Assembly (NCBI GenBank): GCA_965227875.1
Contig: OZ245783.1
Location: 5,084,001-5,148,000 of the forward strand
From: G965227875 sp965227875
GTDB lineage: Bacteria; Pseudomonadota; Alphaproteobacteria; Rhizobiales; JAJFHC01
DNA: 64,000 nt
Reading direction: 5' to 3'
The position numbers and the translations under genes were made by a program. Numbering within the stretch: position 1 is the stretch's first letter; every line of letters begins with the position of its first letter. A model generated the notes under the pieces. That model saw only the letters and a program-made list of their open reading frames with translations. It ran no database searches and was not told the origin of the DNA. Positions 25,888 through 34,534 of this stretch are shown here, one piece after another.

Positions 25888-27078
25888 TCACCCTCCCTGT
25901 GCAGACGACTGCGCCGCCTCGGCCAGAGCCTGGCGCGCGATGATGACTTTTTGCACTTCCGACGCCCCCTCGTAGATCCTGAGAGCCCTGATCTCGCGAT
26001 AGAGGCGTTCGACGGCGTTGCCGGAGACGACGCCATGCCCACCCTGGATCTGGACGGCGCGATCGATCACCGACTGGGCCGCTTCCGTCGCGTAGAGCTT
26101 GGCCATGGCCGCCTCTCGCGTCACCCGGGCGGCGCCGCTGTCCTTGGTCCAGGCGGACCGGTAGACCAGCAAAGCGGCCGCGTCGATCTCCAGCGCCATG
26201 TCGGCGATCATGCCCTGCACCAGCTGCAGTTCGCCCATCGGCGCCCCGAACAGGTGCCGGCCCGTCGCCCGCGTCAAAGACTCGTCGAGCGCCCGGCGCG
26301 CGAAACCGAGCCCGGCCGCCCCGACCGTCGACCGGAAGATATCGAGCGTCGCCATCGCTATCTTGAACCCCTGGCCCGGTTCCCCGAGCATCGCGTCCGC
26401 CGTGACCGAGCAGTCCCGGAACCCCAGCGTGGCCAGGGGATGCGGCGCAATCACTTCGATGCGTTGGTCGACCGAGAGCCCCGGGTTGTCCGCATCGACG
26501 ATAAAGGCCGAAAGTCCTCGGGCCCCCTCGGCTTCCCCGGTCCGCGCGAACACCACATAAAAATCCGCGATGCCGCCGTTCGAGATCCAGGTCTTGGCCC
26601 CGTTGAGCACATAGCCGTTGCCGCTTCGCTCCGCGGTCGTCGCGAGCGCCGCGACGTCCGAACCCGCCTCGGGCTCGGAAAGGGCGAAGGCGGCGATCTT
26701 GTTGCCCGCCCTCACGTCACGCAGGTAGGCGTCCTTCTGGGCCTGCGTTCCCGCCAGCGTGATCGGGCCGCTGCCGAGCCCCTGCATGGCAAACGAGAAA
26801 TCCGCAAGTCCGCTATGGCGCGACAGCGTCTCCCGGATGAGGCAAAGCGAACGCACATCGAGAGCGTCGAAACGCCCGCCCGCTGCGGCCGGCACGGCAT
26901 AGTCGAGCCAGCCGCCAGCCGCGAGCGCCTTCACCAGTTCCCGGCAGGCCGCGTCGATCCGGTCACGCTCGGGTTCCTCGTCTGCAATATTGTCGCCCGC
27001 CCATGCGTCGAGCGCGCCGGCGAGATTCCGGTGATGGTCTTCGAAGAACGGCCAGTCGAGAAAGCTCCGGTCGGGCAT
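25888..27078 (-). CDS. acyl-CoA dehydrogenase
   Basis: The start MPDRSFLDWPFF lies 1 bp beyond the enoyl-CoA hydratase stop and gives 396 aa. Typical elements are FALSEPEAGSDVAAL, NGAKTWISNGGIADFYVV and the closing QIQGGHGVVSGNAVERLYREIRALRIYEGASEVQ, which carries the FAD and substrate contacts. It introduces a double bond next to the thioester in the beta-oxidation-like lower part of the aminobenzoate pathway. The catalytic base position (ALRIYEG, Glu) is present. Confidence 0.9.
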   Translation of the reverse strand: MPDRSFLDWPFFEDHHRNLAGALDAWAGDNIADEEPERDRIDAACRELVKALAAGGWLDYAVPAAAGGRFDALDVRSLCLIRETLSRHSGLADFSFAMQGLGSGPITLAGTQAQKDAYLRDVRAGNKIAAFALSEPEAGSDVAALATTAERSGNGYVLNGAKTWISNGGIADFYVVFARTGEAEGARGLSAFIVDADNPGLSVDQRIEVIAPHPLATLGFRDCSVTADAMLGEPGQGFKIAMATLDIFRSTVGAAGLGFARRALDESLTRATGRHLFGAPMGELQLVQGMIADMALEIDAAALLVYRSAWTKDSGAARVTREAAMAKLYATEAAQSVIDRAVQIQGGHGVVSGNAVERLYREIRALRIYEGASEVQKVIIARQALAEAAQSSAQGG

Positions 27079-27079
27079 G

Positions 27080-27883
27080 TCAGTCTCCCTCGAAGGCGGG
27101 GCGCTCCTTGGCGACGAACGCGTCGTAGGCACGCCTGAAATCGCGGGTCTGCATGCAGATGGCCTGGGCCTGCGCCTCGGCCTCGATGGCCTGGTCGAGG
27201 CTCATGTTCCATTCCTGGTTGAGCATCGTCTTGGTCATCATGTGACCGAAATTGGGTCCGGCGGACAGTCTGGCGGCGAACGCCCGGGCTTCCGGCAGGA
27301 CCTCGTCGGAGGCACAGAGCCGGTTGAAGAAGCCCCACCGTTCTCCCTCTTCCGCATTCATCGTACGGCCTGAGAACAGCAGCTCCGACGCCCGGCCCTG
27401 CCCGATCACCCTGGGCAACAGCGCGCACGCCCCCATGTCGCAGCCCGCCAGACCGACACGCACGAACAGGAAGGCGGTTTTCGCGTCCGGTGTGCCGAAA
27501 CGGATGTCCGACGCCAGGGCGATCATGGCGCCGGCCCCGACGCAGACACCGTCGATCGCGCTGATCACGGGCTGGGGACAGGCCCGGATCGCCTTGACCA
27601 GGTCACCGGTCATTCTCGTGAAGGCGAGCAGGCCTTTCATGTCCTTGTCCAGAAGCGGGCCGATGATCTCGTGCACGTCTCCGCCTGAACAGAAATTGCC
27701 GCCCTCGCCGGTGATCACCACGGAGTTGATGTCATCGGCGTAGACCAGGGCCCTGAAACAGTCCCGGAGTTCCGCATAGGAATCGAACGTGAGCGGGTTC
27801 TTCCGCTCCGGCCGGTTCAGCGTGACCGTCGCCACGTCGCCTTCGACCGACCAGTCGAAATGTCGAGGTTTGAAGTCCTTCAC
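27080..27883 (-). CDS. enoyl-CoA hydratase/isomerase family protein
   Basis: A GTG start overlaps the MarR stop (GTGA), so translation is coupled. The 267-aa crotonase-fold protein has the oxyanion segments GEGGNFCSGGDVHEI and AIDGVCVGAGAMIALASD and closes with a helical region for trimer contacts. In the operon context it would hydrate the ring-derived CoA ester after oxidation. Ring-opening hydrolase activity, known for some crotonase members, is an alternative. Confidence 0.88.
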   Translation of the reverse strand: MKDFKPRHFDWSVEGDVATVTLNRPERKNPLTFDSYAELRDCFRALVYADDINSVVITGEGGNFCSGGDVHEIIGPLLDKDMKGLLAFTRMTGDLVKAIRACPQPVISAIDGVCVGAGAMIALASDIRFGTPDAKTAFLFVRVGLAGCDMGACALLPRVIGQGRASELLFSGRTMNAEEGERWGFFNRLCASDEVLPEARAFAARLSAGPNFGHMMTKTMLNQEWNMSLDQAIEAEAQAQAICMQTRDFRRAYDAFVAKERPAFEGD

Positions 27884-28359
27884 TTGTCTGCTCCCTTGCC
27901 GGCCGAATCCTTGAGCGTGCCCAGAAGAGCGGAAAGCTCAGCGGAATCCTTTTCGTCCAGACCTTCGAAGAGTTCGTCGATCCAGCGGGCATGTTCGGCG
28001 GCCATTTTCTCGAAACGTTTCCTGCCCTTTTCTGACAGCGACACGTAGGACGAACGCCGATCGGCCGGATGCGGCACCCGCATCACCAGCCCCTCGTCCG
28101 TCATCCTGTCGACCAGTCCCGTCACGTTGCCGTTGGAGACCATGAGCTGTCGCGAAAGATCGCTCATCGTTAGGCCTTCGTCGGACCGCGCTAGCGAGGC
28201 CAGCACGTCGAAGCGCGGCAGCGTGGTCTCGAAGTCCTGTCGCAGACGGGTCCTGATGGTCTGTTCGATCTGGGTCGTGCAGGTCAGAAGCCGCAACCAG
28301 AGGCGCAGACGGTCCCGTGTGCGGTCCGGAAGGGCTTGCATATAGATGGTTTCACTCAT
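27880..28359 (-). CDS. MarR-family transcriptional regulator
   Basis: The start MSETIYMQALPD overlaps the SDR stop (ATGA), giving 159 aa. The winged helix is clear: LTMSDLSRQLMVSNGNVTGLVDRMTDEGLVMRVPHPADRRSSYVSLSEKG. It lies inside the operon rather than divergent to it, coupled by 4-nt overlaps on both sides, so regulator and enzymes are made together. It likely responds to an aromatic acid or its CoA ester, like the aromatic-CoA-sensing MarR proteins. A tandem palindrome before the first gene is the candidate operator. Confidence 0.88.
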   Translation of the reverse strand: MSETIYMQALPDRTRDRLRLWLRLLTCTTQIEQTIRTRLRQDFETTLPRFDVLASLARSDEGLTMSDLSRQLMVSNGNVTGLVDRMTDEGLVMRVPHPADRRSSYVSLSEKGRKRFEKMAAEHARWIDELFEGLDEKDSAELSALLGTLKDSAGKGADK

Positions 28360-29132
28360 GACATGATTTCTCCGCCGGCCACCGCGATCGCCTGACCGGT
28401 AATGGCCGATGCCTCGCCGCGACACAGCCAGAGCACTGTGTCGGCGACATCGCCCGAGGTGATGAAGCGGCCGAGCGGGTTGGTGCGCATGAGGGCCTTG
28501 CGGGCCTCCCCTTCGCTACGGCCGGTCTTTTCCATGATGTTGCGGATGGACTCGTCGAGCAGGTCGGTTTCCGTGAACCCCGGACACACCGCATTCACCG
28601 TGACCCCGCTGCGCGCATATTCGAGCGCGAGCGCCCGCGTCAGACCGATCACACCGTGCTTGGCGGCGCAATATGCCGCGACATAGGGGTATCCCGTGAG
28701 GCCCGCCGTGCTTGCGACCGAGACCACGCGCCCGGACCCGTTCGACGCCATCGTGTCGATGACCGCGCGGGTGCAGTTGAAGACGCCCGTGAGGTTCACG
28801 CCCAGCATGGACTGCCACAGGGCGCTCTCCGTCTTGCCGAAGGGCGCGGAGGAGGCAGCACCGGCATTGTTGACGAGAATGGAGATATCACCATGCGCGG
28901 CGCTCGCTTCACCGAAGGCGCGCGCGACATCGCCTTCGTCGGTCACGTCGCACCGGACGGGCGCAACACCGTCATGTTCGGCCGCCATGTCCGCAAGCGC
29001 CTTCGCGTTCCGACCCATGATGGTGACCGCGGCGCCCTCGCCGGCCAGCACCCGCGCGATTTCTGCGCCGATGCCGCGGCCGCCACCGGTCACGACCGCA
29101 TGCTGTCCCGAAAGCTGGCCTTTCGCACTCAT
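28356..29132 (-). CDS. SDR-family 3-hydroxyacyl-CoA dehydrogenase-like protein
   Basis: The 258-aa product has the SDR cofactor motif TGGGRGIGAEIA, NNAGAAS, and the catalytic set Ser (VSVASTAG), Tyr and Lys (YCAAKHG). It overlaps the monooxygenase/reductase stop and the MarR start by 4 nt each. In the aminobenzoyl-CoA pathway an alcohol dehydrogenase step follows hydration, which this enzyme could catalyse. Substrate is inferred from context only. Confidence 0.88.
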   Translation of the reverse strand: MSAKGQLSGQHAVVTGGGRGIGAEIARVLAGEGAAVTIMGRNAKALADMAAEHDGVAPVRCDVTDEGDVARAFGEASAAHGDISILVNNAGAASSAPFGKTESALWQSMLGVNLTGVFNCTRAVIDTMASNGSGRVVSVASTAGLTGYPYVAAYCAAKHGVIGLTRALALEYARSGVTVNAVCPGFTETDLLDESIRNIMEKTGRSEGEARKALMRTNPLGRFITSGDVADTVLWLCRGEASAITGQAIAVAGGEIMS

Positions 29133-31420
29133 ACCTTGATGGCCGCCATGTCGGCTGCCCTCTGCATGTTGCGCTCGATCTGGGCCTTTCCGGGCAGGTA
29201 CTGGGGCGGCCAGGCCTGTGCACCATATCCCTGCTCGGCCGCGGCCCTCAAGGTCCAGTGGGGATCCGTCAGGTGGGGGCGCGCAAGACAGCAGATGTCG
29301 GCACGTCCCGCCATCAGGATCGAGTTGACGTGGTCCGGCTCGAAAATGTTCCCGACCGCCATGGTCGCGATGCCGGCCTCGTTGCGGATCCGGTCCGAAA
29401 ACGGCGTCTGGAACATCCGCCCGTAGACCGGTTCGGCAAGCGGTGTCGTCTGTCCGGCCGAAACGTCGATGATGTCCATCCCGGCCTCCCGGAAAGCCCG
29501 TGCGATCTCGACCGCATCATCCGGTGTCACGCCTTCGTCGCCTACCCAGTCGTTGGCCGAGAGGCGCACCGACATCGGCTTGTCGTCCGGCCACACCTCG
29601 CGCACCGCGTGAAAGACCTCCAGCGGGAACCGCAAACGGTTCTCGAGGCTGCCGCCGTACGCATCTTCGCGCCGGTTGGTGAGCGGCGTGATGAACGCGG
29701 ACATGAGGTAACCATGGGCATAGTGGAGTTCGAGCATGTCGAACCCGCAACGCTGCGCCATGCGCGCCGCAGCGACATGTTCGTCGCGGACCTTCTCCAT
29801 GTCCGCCCGCGTCATCTCGCGCGGCACCTGGTTCCGGTCCGTCCAGGGGATGGCGGATGGCGCCATGACCTCCCAGTTGCCCGACTCGAGCGGCAGGTCC
29901 GCCCCTTCCCACCCGAGGCCCGTAGACCCTTTCGGGCCCGCATGGCCCAGCTGCACGGCAAACTTCGCCTCGCTGTGTCCGTGCACGAATTCGACGATGC
30001 GCTTCCACGCCTCCTCGTGCTCAGGCGCGTAGAGCCCCGCACAGCCCGGCGTGATCCGGCCCTCCGCGCTGACATCGGTCATTTCGGTGAAGATCAGGCC
30101 GGCCCCGCCCTGCGCCCGTGCGCCATAGTGGACCAGATGAAAGTCGTTGGGGGTGCCGTCGACGGCGGAATACATCGACATGGGAGAGACGGCGACACGG
30201 TTCACGAGTTCCATCCCGCGCAACCTGAACGGGGCGAACATCGGCGGCCGCGCGACCGTTTCCTCGCGGCCGGTGGCCTGCGACAGGAACCATTTCTCCG
30301 CGCCTTCGAGCCATTCGGCGTCCCGCAGCCGGAGGTTCTCGTGGCTGACGCGCTGGCTGCGCGTGAGCAGCGAGTAGGTGAACTGCACCGGGTCAAGGTC
30401 GAAGTAGCGCTCGATCTCCTCGAACCACTCCGTCGAGTTGCGCGCCGTGCTCTGCAGCCTCAGGACCTCCACGCGGCGTTTCGTTTCATACTCCTCGAAG
30501 GCCGCGTCCCGCGAGGGGGCCTCGTGCAGAAGCGCTGCGAGGTCGATGGCGTCTTCCATGGCGAGCTTGGTGCCAGATCCGATCGAGAAATGCGCCGTAT
30601 GCGCGGCGTCGCCCATGAGCACGATGTTGCCGTGGCTCCACCGCTCGCAGGACACCCGCGGGAAATTCAGCCAGGCAGACCCGCGCAGGTGCGCCGCGTT
30701 GCTCATGAGGGAATGCCCGTCGAGATATTTCGCGAAGACCTTTTCGCAGACCTCGATGGCGCCATTGGTATCGAGCTCGTCGAAACCGAAGTTTCTCCAG
30801 GTCTCCTCCGAGCACTCGACGATGAACGTGGAGGTGTCGGACTGGAACCGGTAGGCATGGACCCAGATCCAGCCGTGCTCCGTCTCCTCGAATATGAAGG
30901 TGAAGGCGTCGAAAAGCTTGTGCGTGCCCAGCCAGATGAACTTGTTGCGGCGTGTGTCGATGTCGGGCCGGAAAGCGTCGGCATAGCGCGTCCGCACCTT
31001 GCTGTTCAGGCCGTCCGACGCGACGATCAGGTCGGCGTCCTTCCAGGCCTCGAGCGCGTCGACCTCGGTCTGGAACTCGAGATTGACCCCCAGTTCCCGT
31101 GCCCGGTCCTGCAGCAGGTTCAGAAGCCGCTTGCGTCCGATGCCGCAGAAGCCGTGCCCGCCGGACGTGACGGTCTGCCCGCGAAAATGCACGTCGATGT
31201 CATCCCAGTGGGCGAAATTCTCGAGGATTGCCTTGGCACTGACCGGGTCGTTCCGCTCGAGGTTCTCGAGGGTCTCGTCAGAGAGCACCACGCCCCATCC
31301 GAACGTGTCGTCGGGGCGGTTGCGCTCCACGACCGTGATGTCATGCGACGGGTCGCGCAGCTTCATCGAGATCGCGAAGTAGAGCCCCGCCGGGCCGCCG
31401 CCGATGCACGCAACTTTCAT
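29129..31420 (-). CDS. 2-aminobenzoyl-CoA monooxygenase/reductase (salicylyl-CoA 5-hydroxylase type)
   Basis: The start MKVACIGGGPAG gives 763 aa. Residues 1-385 are an aromatic-hydroxylase flavoprotein with GGGPAG and the FAD motif GDAAHTAHFSIGSG at about 270. Residues from 395 on are an Old-Yellow-Enzyme/NADH:flavin oxidoreductase domain (FAPFRLRGMELVNRVAVSPMSMY). This fusion is known for 2-aminobenzoyl-CoA monooxygenase/reductase of Azoarcus evansii, which hydroxylates and then reduces the ring. Databases often label it salicylyl-CoA 5-hydroxylase. It is the first gene of the operon and carries its promoter region upstream. Confidence 0.88.
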   Translation of the reverse strand: MKVACIGGGPAGLYFAISMKLRDPSHDITVVERNRPDDTFGWGVVLSDETLENLERNDPVSAKAILENFAHWDDIDVHFRGQTVTSGGHGFCGIGRKRLLNLLQDRARELGVNLEFQTEVDALEAWKDADLIVASDGLNSKVRTRYADAFRPDIDTRRNKFIWLGTHKLFDAFTFIFEETEHGWIWVHAYRFQSDTSTFIVECSEETWRNFGFDELDTNGAIEVCEKVFAKYLDGHSLMSNAAHLRGSAWLNFPRVSCERWSHGNIVLMGDAAHTAHFSIGSGTKLAMEDAIDLAALLHEAPSRDAAFEEYETKRRVEVLRLQSTARNSTEWFEEIERYFDLDPVQFTYSLLTRSQRVSHENLRLRDAEWLEGAEKWFLSQATGREETVARPPMFAPFRLRGMELVNRVAVSPMSMYSAVDGTPNDFHLVHYGARAQGGAGLIFTEMTDVSAEGRITPGCAGLYAPEHEEAWKRIVEFVHGHSEAKFAVQLGHAGPKGSTGLGWEGADLPLESGNWEVMAPSAIPWTDRNQVPREMTRADMEKVRDEHVAAARMAQRCGFDMLELHYAHGYLMSAFITPLTNRREDAYGGSLENRLRFPLEVFHAVREVWPDDKPMSVRLSANDWVGDEGVTPDDAVEIARAFREAGMDIIDVSAGQTTPLAEPVYGRMFQTPFSDRIRNEAGIATMAVGNIFEPDHVNSILMAGRADICCLARPHLTDPHWTLRAAAEQGYGAQAWPPQYLPGKAQIERNMQRAADMAAIKV

Positions 31421-31475
31421 CGAAGTCCCTCCGGTTGCCGCACAACCTCGCGCATTTACGCATGTCGCCAATCTG

Positions 31476-31504
31476 TTTTCAATGTAAAATATTTCTATGT
31501 GAAA
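31476..31504 (-). promoter_or_regulatory. tandem palindromes, candidate MarR operator
   Basis: TTTTCAATGTAAAA (31476-31489) and TTTCTATGTGAAA (31492-31504) are two imperfect palindromes in tandem, 56-84 bp before the monooxygenase/reductase start. Read on the minus strand they form 15-nt direct repeats. MarR proteins bind such sites; direct proof is lacking. Confidence 0.45.
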
Positions 31505-31545
31505 TAATCTCGGCCACTTCTTGTTCCTGCGTTACGACGGCAGTT

Positions 31546-32787
31546 TCAGCCGACGGGCGCAGAGCGTTTCAGGCCGGCGAAGAAGGGCACCAGGGCGAGC
31601 GACATGAGCAGGGCCGCAGCCAGGAATGGCGCGCCGGGAAAATACACCGGGGCATCCTCTCCGGCGAAATACCCGAACAGCTGGGTCATCACGAGCGGGC
31701 TGATGATCATCGTGATCCCGGCGATGGACGACAGCACGCCCTGCAGTTCACCCTGCACGTCGTCGGAAACCCTGTTCGCCATAACCGCGGTGATCGCCGG
31801 CGTGATGACGGCGCCCAGTGCGATCACCGGCATCAGCACGTAGACCATCCAGCCCTGTGTCACGAAGGCGAGCACCGCGAGCCCCGCAATGCTGAAACCG
31901 AATCCGGCCACGGCGGTGTTCACCTCCCCCGCCTTCGGCAGCATGAGGCGGATCAGCCAGCCCTGCACGATGACGAAGCCCACCCCGACGACCGCAAGCG
32001 AGATACCGACCTCCGCCGCGCCCCAGGAGAACGCCTCCCGCGTGTAGAACGCCCAGACGGCGGGATAGACATAATGGGCGATATTGAACAGGAACATGGC
32101 TAGGAAAAACCACGCCAGTCCCGGCATCCGGCCGATCTGCCGAGTCGCCCCCAATGGATTCGCCCGAAGGAGAGAGAATGGGCGGCGCTTGGAAACGGGA
32201 AGGGATTCCGGCAGCACCACGAGACCGTAGATCGCGTTGAGCCCCGCCAGCGCGGCCGCCACGAAGAACGGTGCCCGTACGCCCAGTTCTCCGGCCAGCC
32301 CGCCGATCACCGGTCCGACGACGAACCCGAGGCCGAACCCCGCACCCAGGAGACCGAAGTTCTGGGCCCGCTGGTCTGCGGGGCTCACGTCGGCGACAAA
32401 TGCGTTGGCCGTTGAATAGGTCGCACCTGCGATGCCCGCGATCATGCGCCCGAGAAAGAGCAGCCACAGCGAATGCGCGAACCCCATGATGACGTAATCG
32501 ACGGCGAGCGCCGCAAGCGAGACCAGAAGAACCGGCCGGCGGCCGAAACTGTCGGAAAGGTTGCCCACGAATGGCCCGAAGAGGAACTGCATGAGGGCAT
32601 AGACGAAGGTCAGATAACCGCCCCAGATCGCCGCCTCGTCGAGCGACAGCCCCGACAGTTCCTGCAGCAGGTCCGGTGTGACGGGGACGATTATGCCTAT
32701 TCCGACAGCATCTAGAAAGACCGTCACGAACACGAACAGGGTCGCATGGCGTTCGAATCGCCCCTTGCGTGCGTCGGATCCGTCCAT
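31546..32787 (-). CDS. MFS transporter, TetA-like drug/H+ antiporter family
   Basis: The start MDGSDARKGRFERH follows a GGAGG site and gives 413 aa with twelve predicted membrane segments. GNLSDSFGRRPVLL is the loop 2-3 signature of the major facilitator superfamily and GAGFGLGFVVGPVIGGLAG matches antiporter motif C. It probably exports drug-like or aromatic compounds across the inner membrane. It lies 125 bp from the aminobenzoate operon on the same strand, upstream of its promoter, so it is likely separate. It is divergent from the next SDR gene. Confidence 0.88.
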   Translation of the reverse strand: MDGSDARKGRFERHATLFVFVTVFLDAVGIGIIVPVTPDLLQELSGLSLDEAAIWGGYLTFVYALMQFLFGPFVGNLSDSFGRRPVLLVSLAALAVDYVIMGFAHSLWLLFLGRMIAGIAGATYSTANAFVADVSPADQRAQNFGLLGAGFGLGFVVGPVIGGLAGELGVRAPFFVAAALAGLNAIYGLVVLPESLPVSKRRPFSLLRANPLGATRQIGRMPGLAWFFLAMFLFNIAHYVYPAVWAFYTREAFSWGAAEVGISLAVVGVGFVIVQGWLIRLMLPKAGEVNTAVAGFGFSIAGLAVLAFVTQGWMVYVLMPVIALGAVITPAITAVMANRVSDDVQGELQGVLSSIAGITMIISPLVMTQLFGYFAGEDAPVYFPGAPFLAAALLMSLALVPFFAGLKRSAPVG

Positions 32788-32934
32788 GCAAACCTCCGGA
32801 CCGGGCACGAACCGCGAATTCGTGCACCGTGATTTGGGAAACCACCTTGCGGGCCGCAAACGTGTATTCGATAAACGGGCGATAGGAAACCGGCAGCCGC
32901 ACTTGGACGGATGCCCGTCTGAAAGGAAATGCGC

Positions 32935-33690
32935 ATGACAGACTTCAAGACCGCCGTGGTGACCGGTGCGGGATCGGGCGTGGGACGCGCCGTCGCTCTC
33001 GGCCTCCAGGCCGCCGGCTACAACGTGGCGCTTGCCGGCCGCCGGGCGGAACAGCTCGAGGAGACCGCCGGTATGGCCTCGTCGGAAGGTGGCGCCATGC
33101 GGGCGGTGCCGACCGACGTCACTGACGAGGACGCCGTTCGCAGTCTCTTCGACGGCACCGTCGACGCGTTCGGCAGGCTCGACCTGCTCTTCAACAATGC
33201 CGGCATCGGCGCCCCCGCCATCCCGATGGAGGAACTTACCGCGGACCAGTGGCGTGCGGTCGTGGACATCAACCTGACCGGCTCCTTCCTTTGCGCCCAG
33301 CAGGCGATCCGCATCATGAAGGCCCAGGATCCCAAGGGCGGCCGGATTATCAACAACGGCTCCATCTCGGCCCATGTCCCCCGCCCCTTCTCCGCGCCCT
33401 ACACGTCGACGAAGCACGCCATTACCGGACTGACGAAATCGATCTCCCTCGACAACCGCAGCCACAACATCGCCTGCGGCCAGATCGACATCGGCAATGC
33501 CGCCACACCCATGACGGAGCGCATGAACAAGGGTGTTCCGCAGGCCGACGGATCGATGGCCGTGGAGTCGCGCATGGACGTCAAGCACGTGGCCGACGCG
33601 GTCGTCTACATGGCAAGCCTGCCGCTGGACGCCAATGTCTTCACCATGACGGTGATGTCGAACACGATGCCGTTTGTCGGTCGCGGCTGA
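32935..33690 (+). CDS. SDR-family oxidoreductase
   Basis: MTDFKTAVVTG was chosen as start because an AAAGGA site lies 7 nt upstream; an ATG two codons earlier has almost no spacing. The 251-aa protein has TGAGSGVGRAVA for NAD(P), NNAGIG, the catalytic Ser (NNGSISAH), Tyr and Lys (YTSTKHAI). Substrate is unknown. It ends 52 bp before otsB and may be separate from the trehalose genes. Confidence 0.88.
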   Translation: MTDFKTAVVTGAGSGVGRAVALGLQAAGYNVALAGRRAEQLEETAGMASSEGGAMRAVPTDVTDEDAVRSLFDGTVDAFGRLDLLFNNAGIGAPAIPMEELTADQWRAVVDINLTGSFLCAQQAIRIMKAQDPKGGRIINNGSISAHVPRPFSAPYTSTKHAITGLTKSISLDNRSHNIACGQIDIGNAATPMTERMNKGVPQADGSMAVESRMDVKHVADAVVYMASLPLDANVFTMTVMSNTMPFVGRG

Positions 33691-33742
33691 GCCGGGCGCG
33701 GGGTTTTCCGGCATCGTCCGGGGTTGGAACGAGAGAGGCTCG

Positions 33743-34513
33743 ATGACGTCTCCTTTGAGCGATCTGGATCTCCGCTCGCTGGCGCCGGACGACACCGCCC
33801 TCCTGCTCGACCTCGACGGCACACTGGCGGCAATCGTCGACAGGCCCGGCGATGCCGTCGTGACCGCTTCCGCAAGGCGGACGCTGTCGCGGTTGCGAAG
33901 CGCGCTCTCCGGCGCTGTCGCGATCGTCTCCGGCAGACCAATCGCCGACGTGGACCGGATGCTTGCCCCGGACCGGTTGCCGGTCGCCGGCATTCACGGC
34001 ATCGAGCGCCGTGACGCGCGGGGCGGGCTCCACCTGTCCGACGTCGATTACGACAGGCTCGACGCGGTGATCCGCGCGCTCGAGGAGCAGACGGCACATG
34101 CGAACGGCCTGCTCGTCGAGAAGAAGCCGGGCGCCGTCACCCTGCACTATCGCGCCCGGCCCGATCTCGGGCCGGACTGCGAAAGGATCGTCTCGGCACT
34201 AGTCGATGCGCACCCGGGTATCGTTCTCCTGCGCGGCAAGATGGTGTTCGAACTGAAGATGAACGACCGGACAAAAGCCGAGGCGGTCCGGGATTTCATG
34301 ACCGAGTCGCCCTTCAGGTCGCGGCGGCCGGTTTATGCCGGCGACGACACAACCGACGAGGACGCGTTTCAGGCCGTCCGCGCGCTTGGTGGCATAGCGA
34401 TCAAGGTCGGCGACGGTGACACGGCTGCCGGATACCGCGTATCGGGAACGGCTGAGTTTCTCGGCTGGCTCTCCTTGCTGTCGGACCACATGACAGACAG
34501 AATGGAAACGTAA
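33743..34513 (+). CDS. otsB: trehalose-6-phosphate phosphatase
   Basis: The 256-aa HAD-family enzyme has the nucleophile motif LLLDLDGTLAAI with Asp23 and Asp25, SGRPIADVD, and the late acidic motif YAGDDTTDEDAF that binds magnesium. It dephosphorylates trehalose 6-phosphate made by OtsA. It is first in the run otsB-GH15-otsA-glk. A start 69 bp earlier is possible but would overlap the SDR gene. Confidence 0.93.
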   Translation: MTSPLSDLDLRSLAPDDTALLLDLDGTLAAIVDRPGDAVVTASARRTLSRLRSALSGAVAIVSGRPIADVDRMLAPDRLPVAGIHGIERRDARGGLHLSDVDYDRLDAVIRALEEQTAHANGLLVEKKPGAVTLHYRARPDLGPDCERIVSALVDAHPGIVLLRGKMVFELKMNDRTKAEAVRDFMTESPFRSRRPVYAGDDTTDEDAFQAVRALGGIAIKVGDGDTAAGYRVSGTAEFLGWLSLLSDHMTDRMET

Positions 34514-34534
34514 CAACAGGAGTTGAATCGCGGC

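Noticed and set aside
29258..31507. 749-codon plus-strand open frame
   Set aside because: It is a shadow of the monooxygenase/reductase gene, caused by high GC; the product is Arg/Val/His-rich with no motif.
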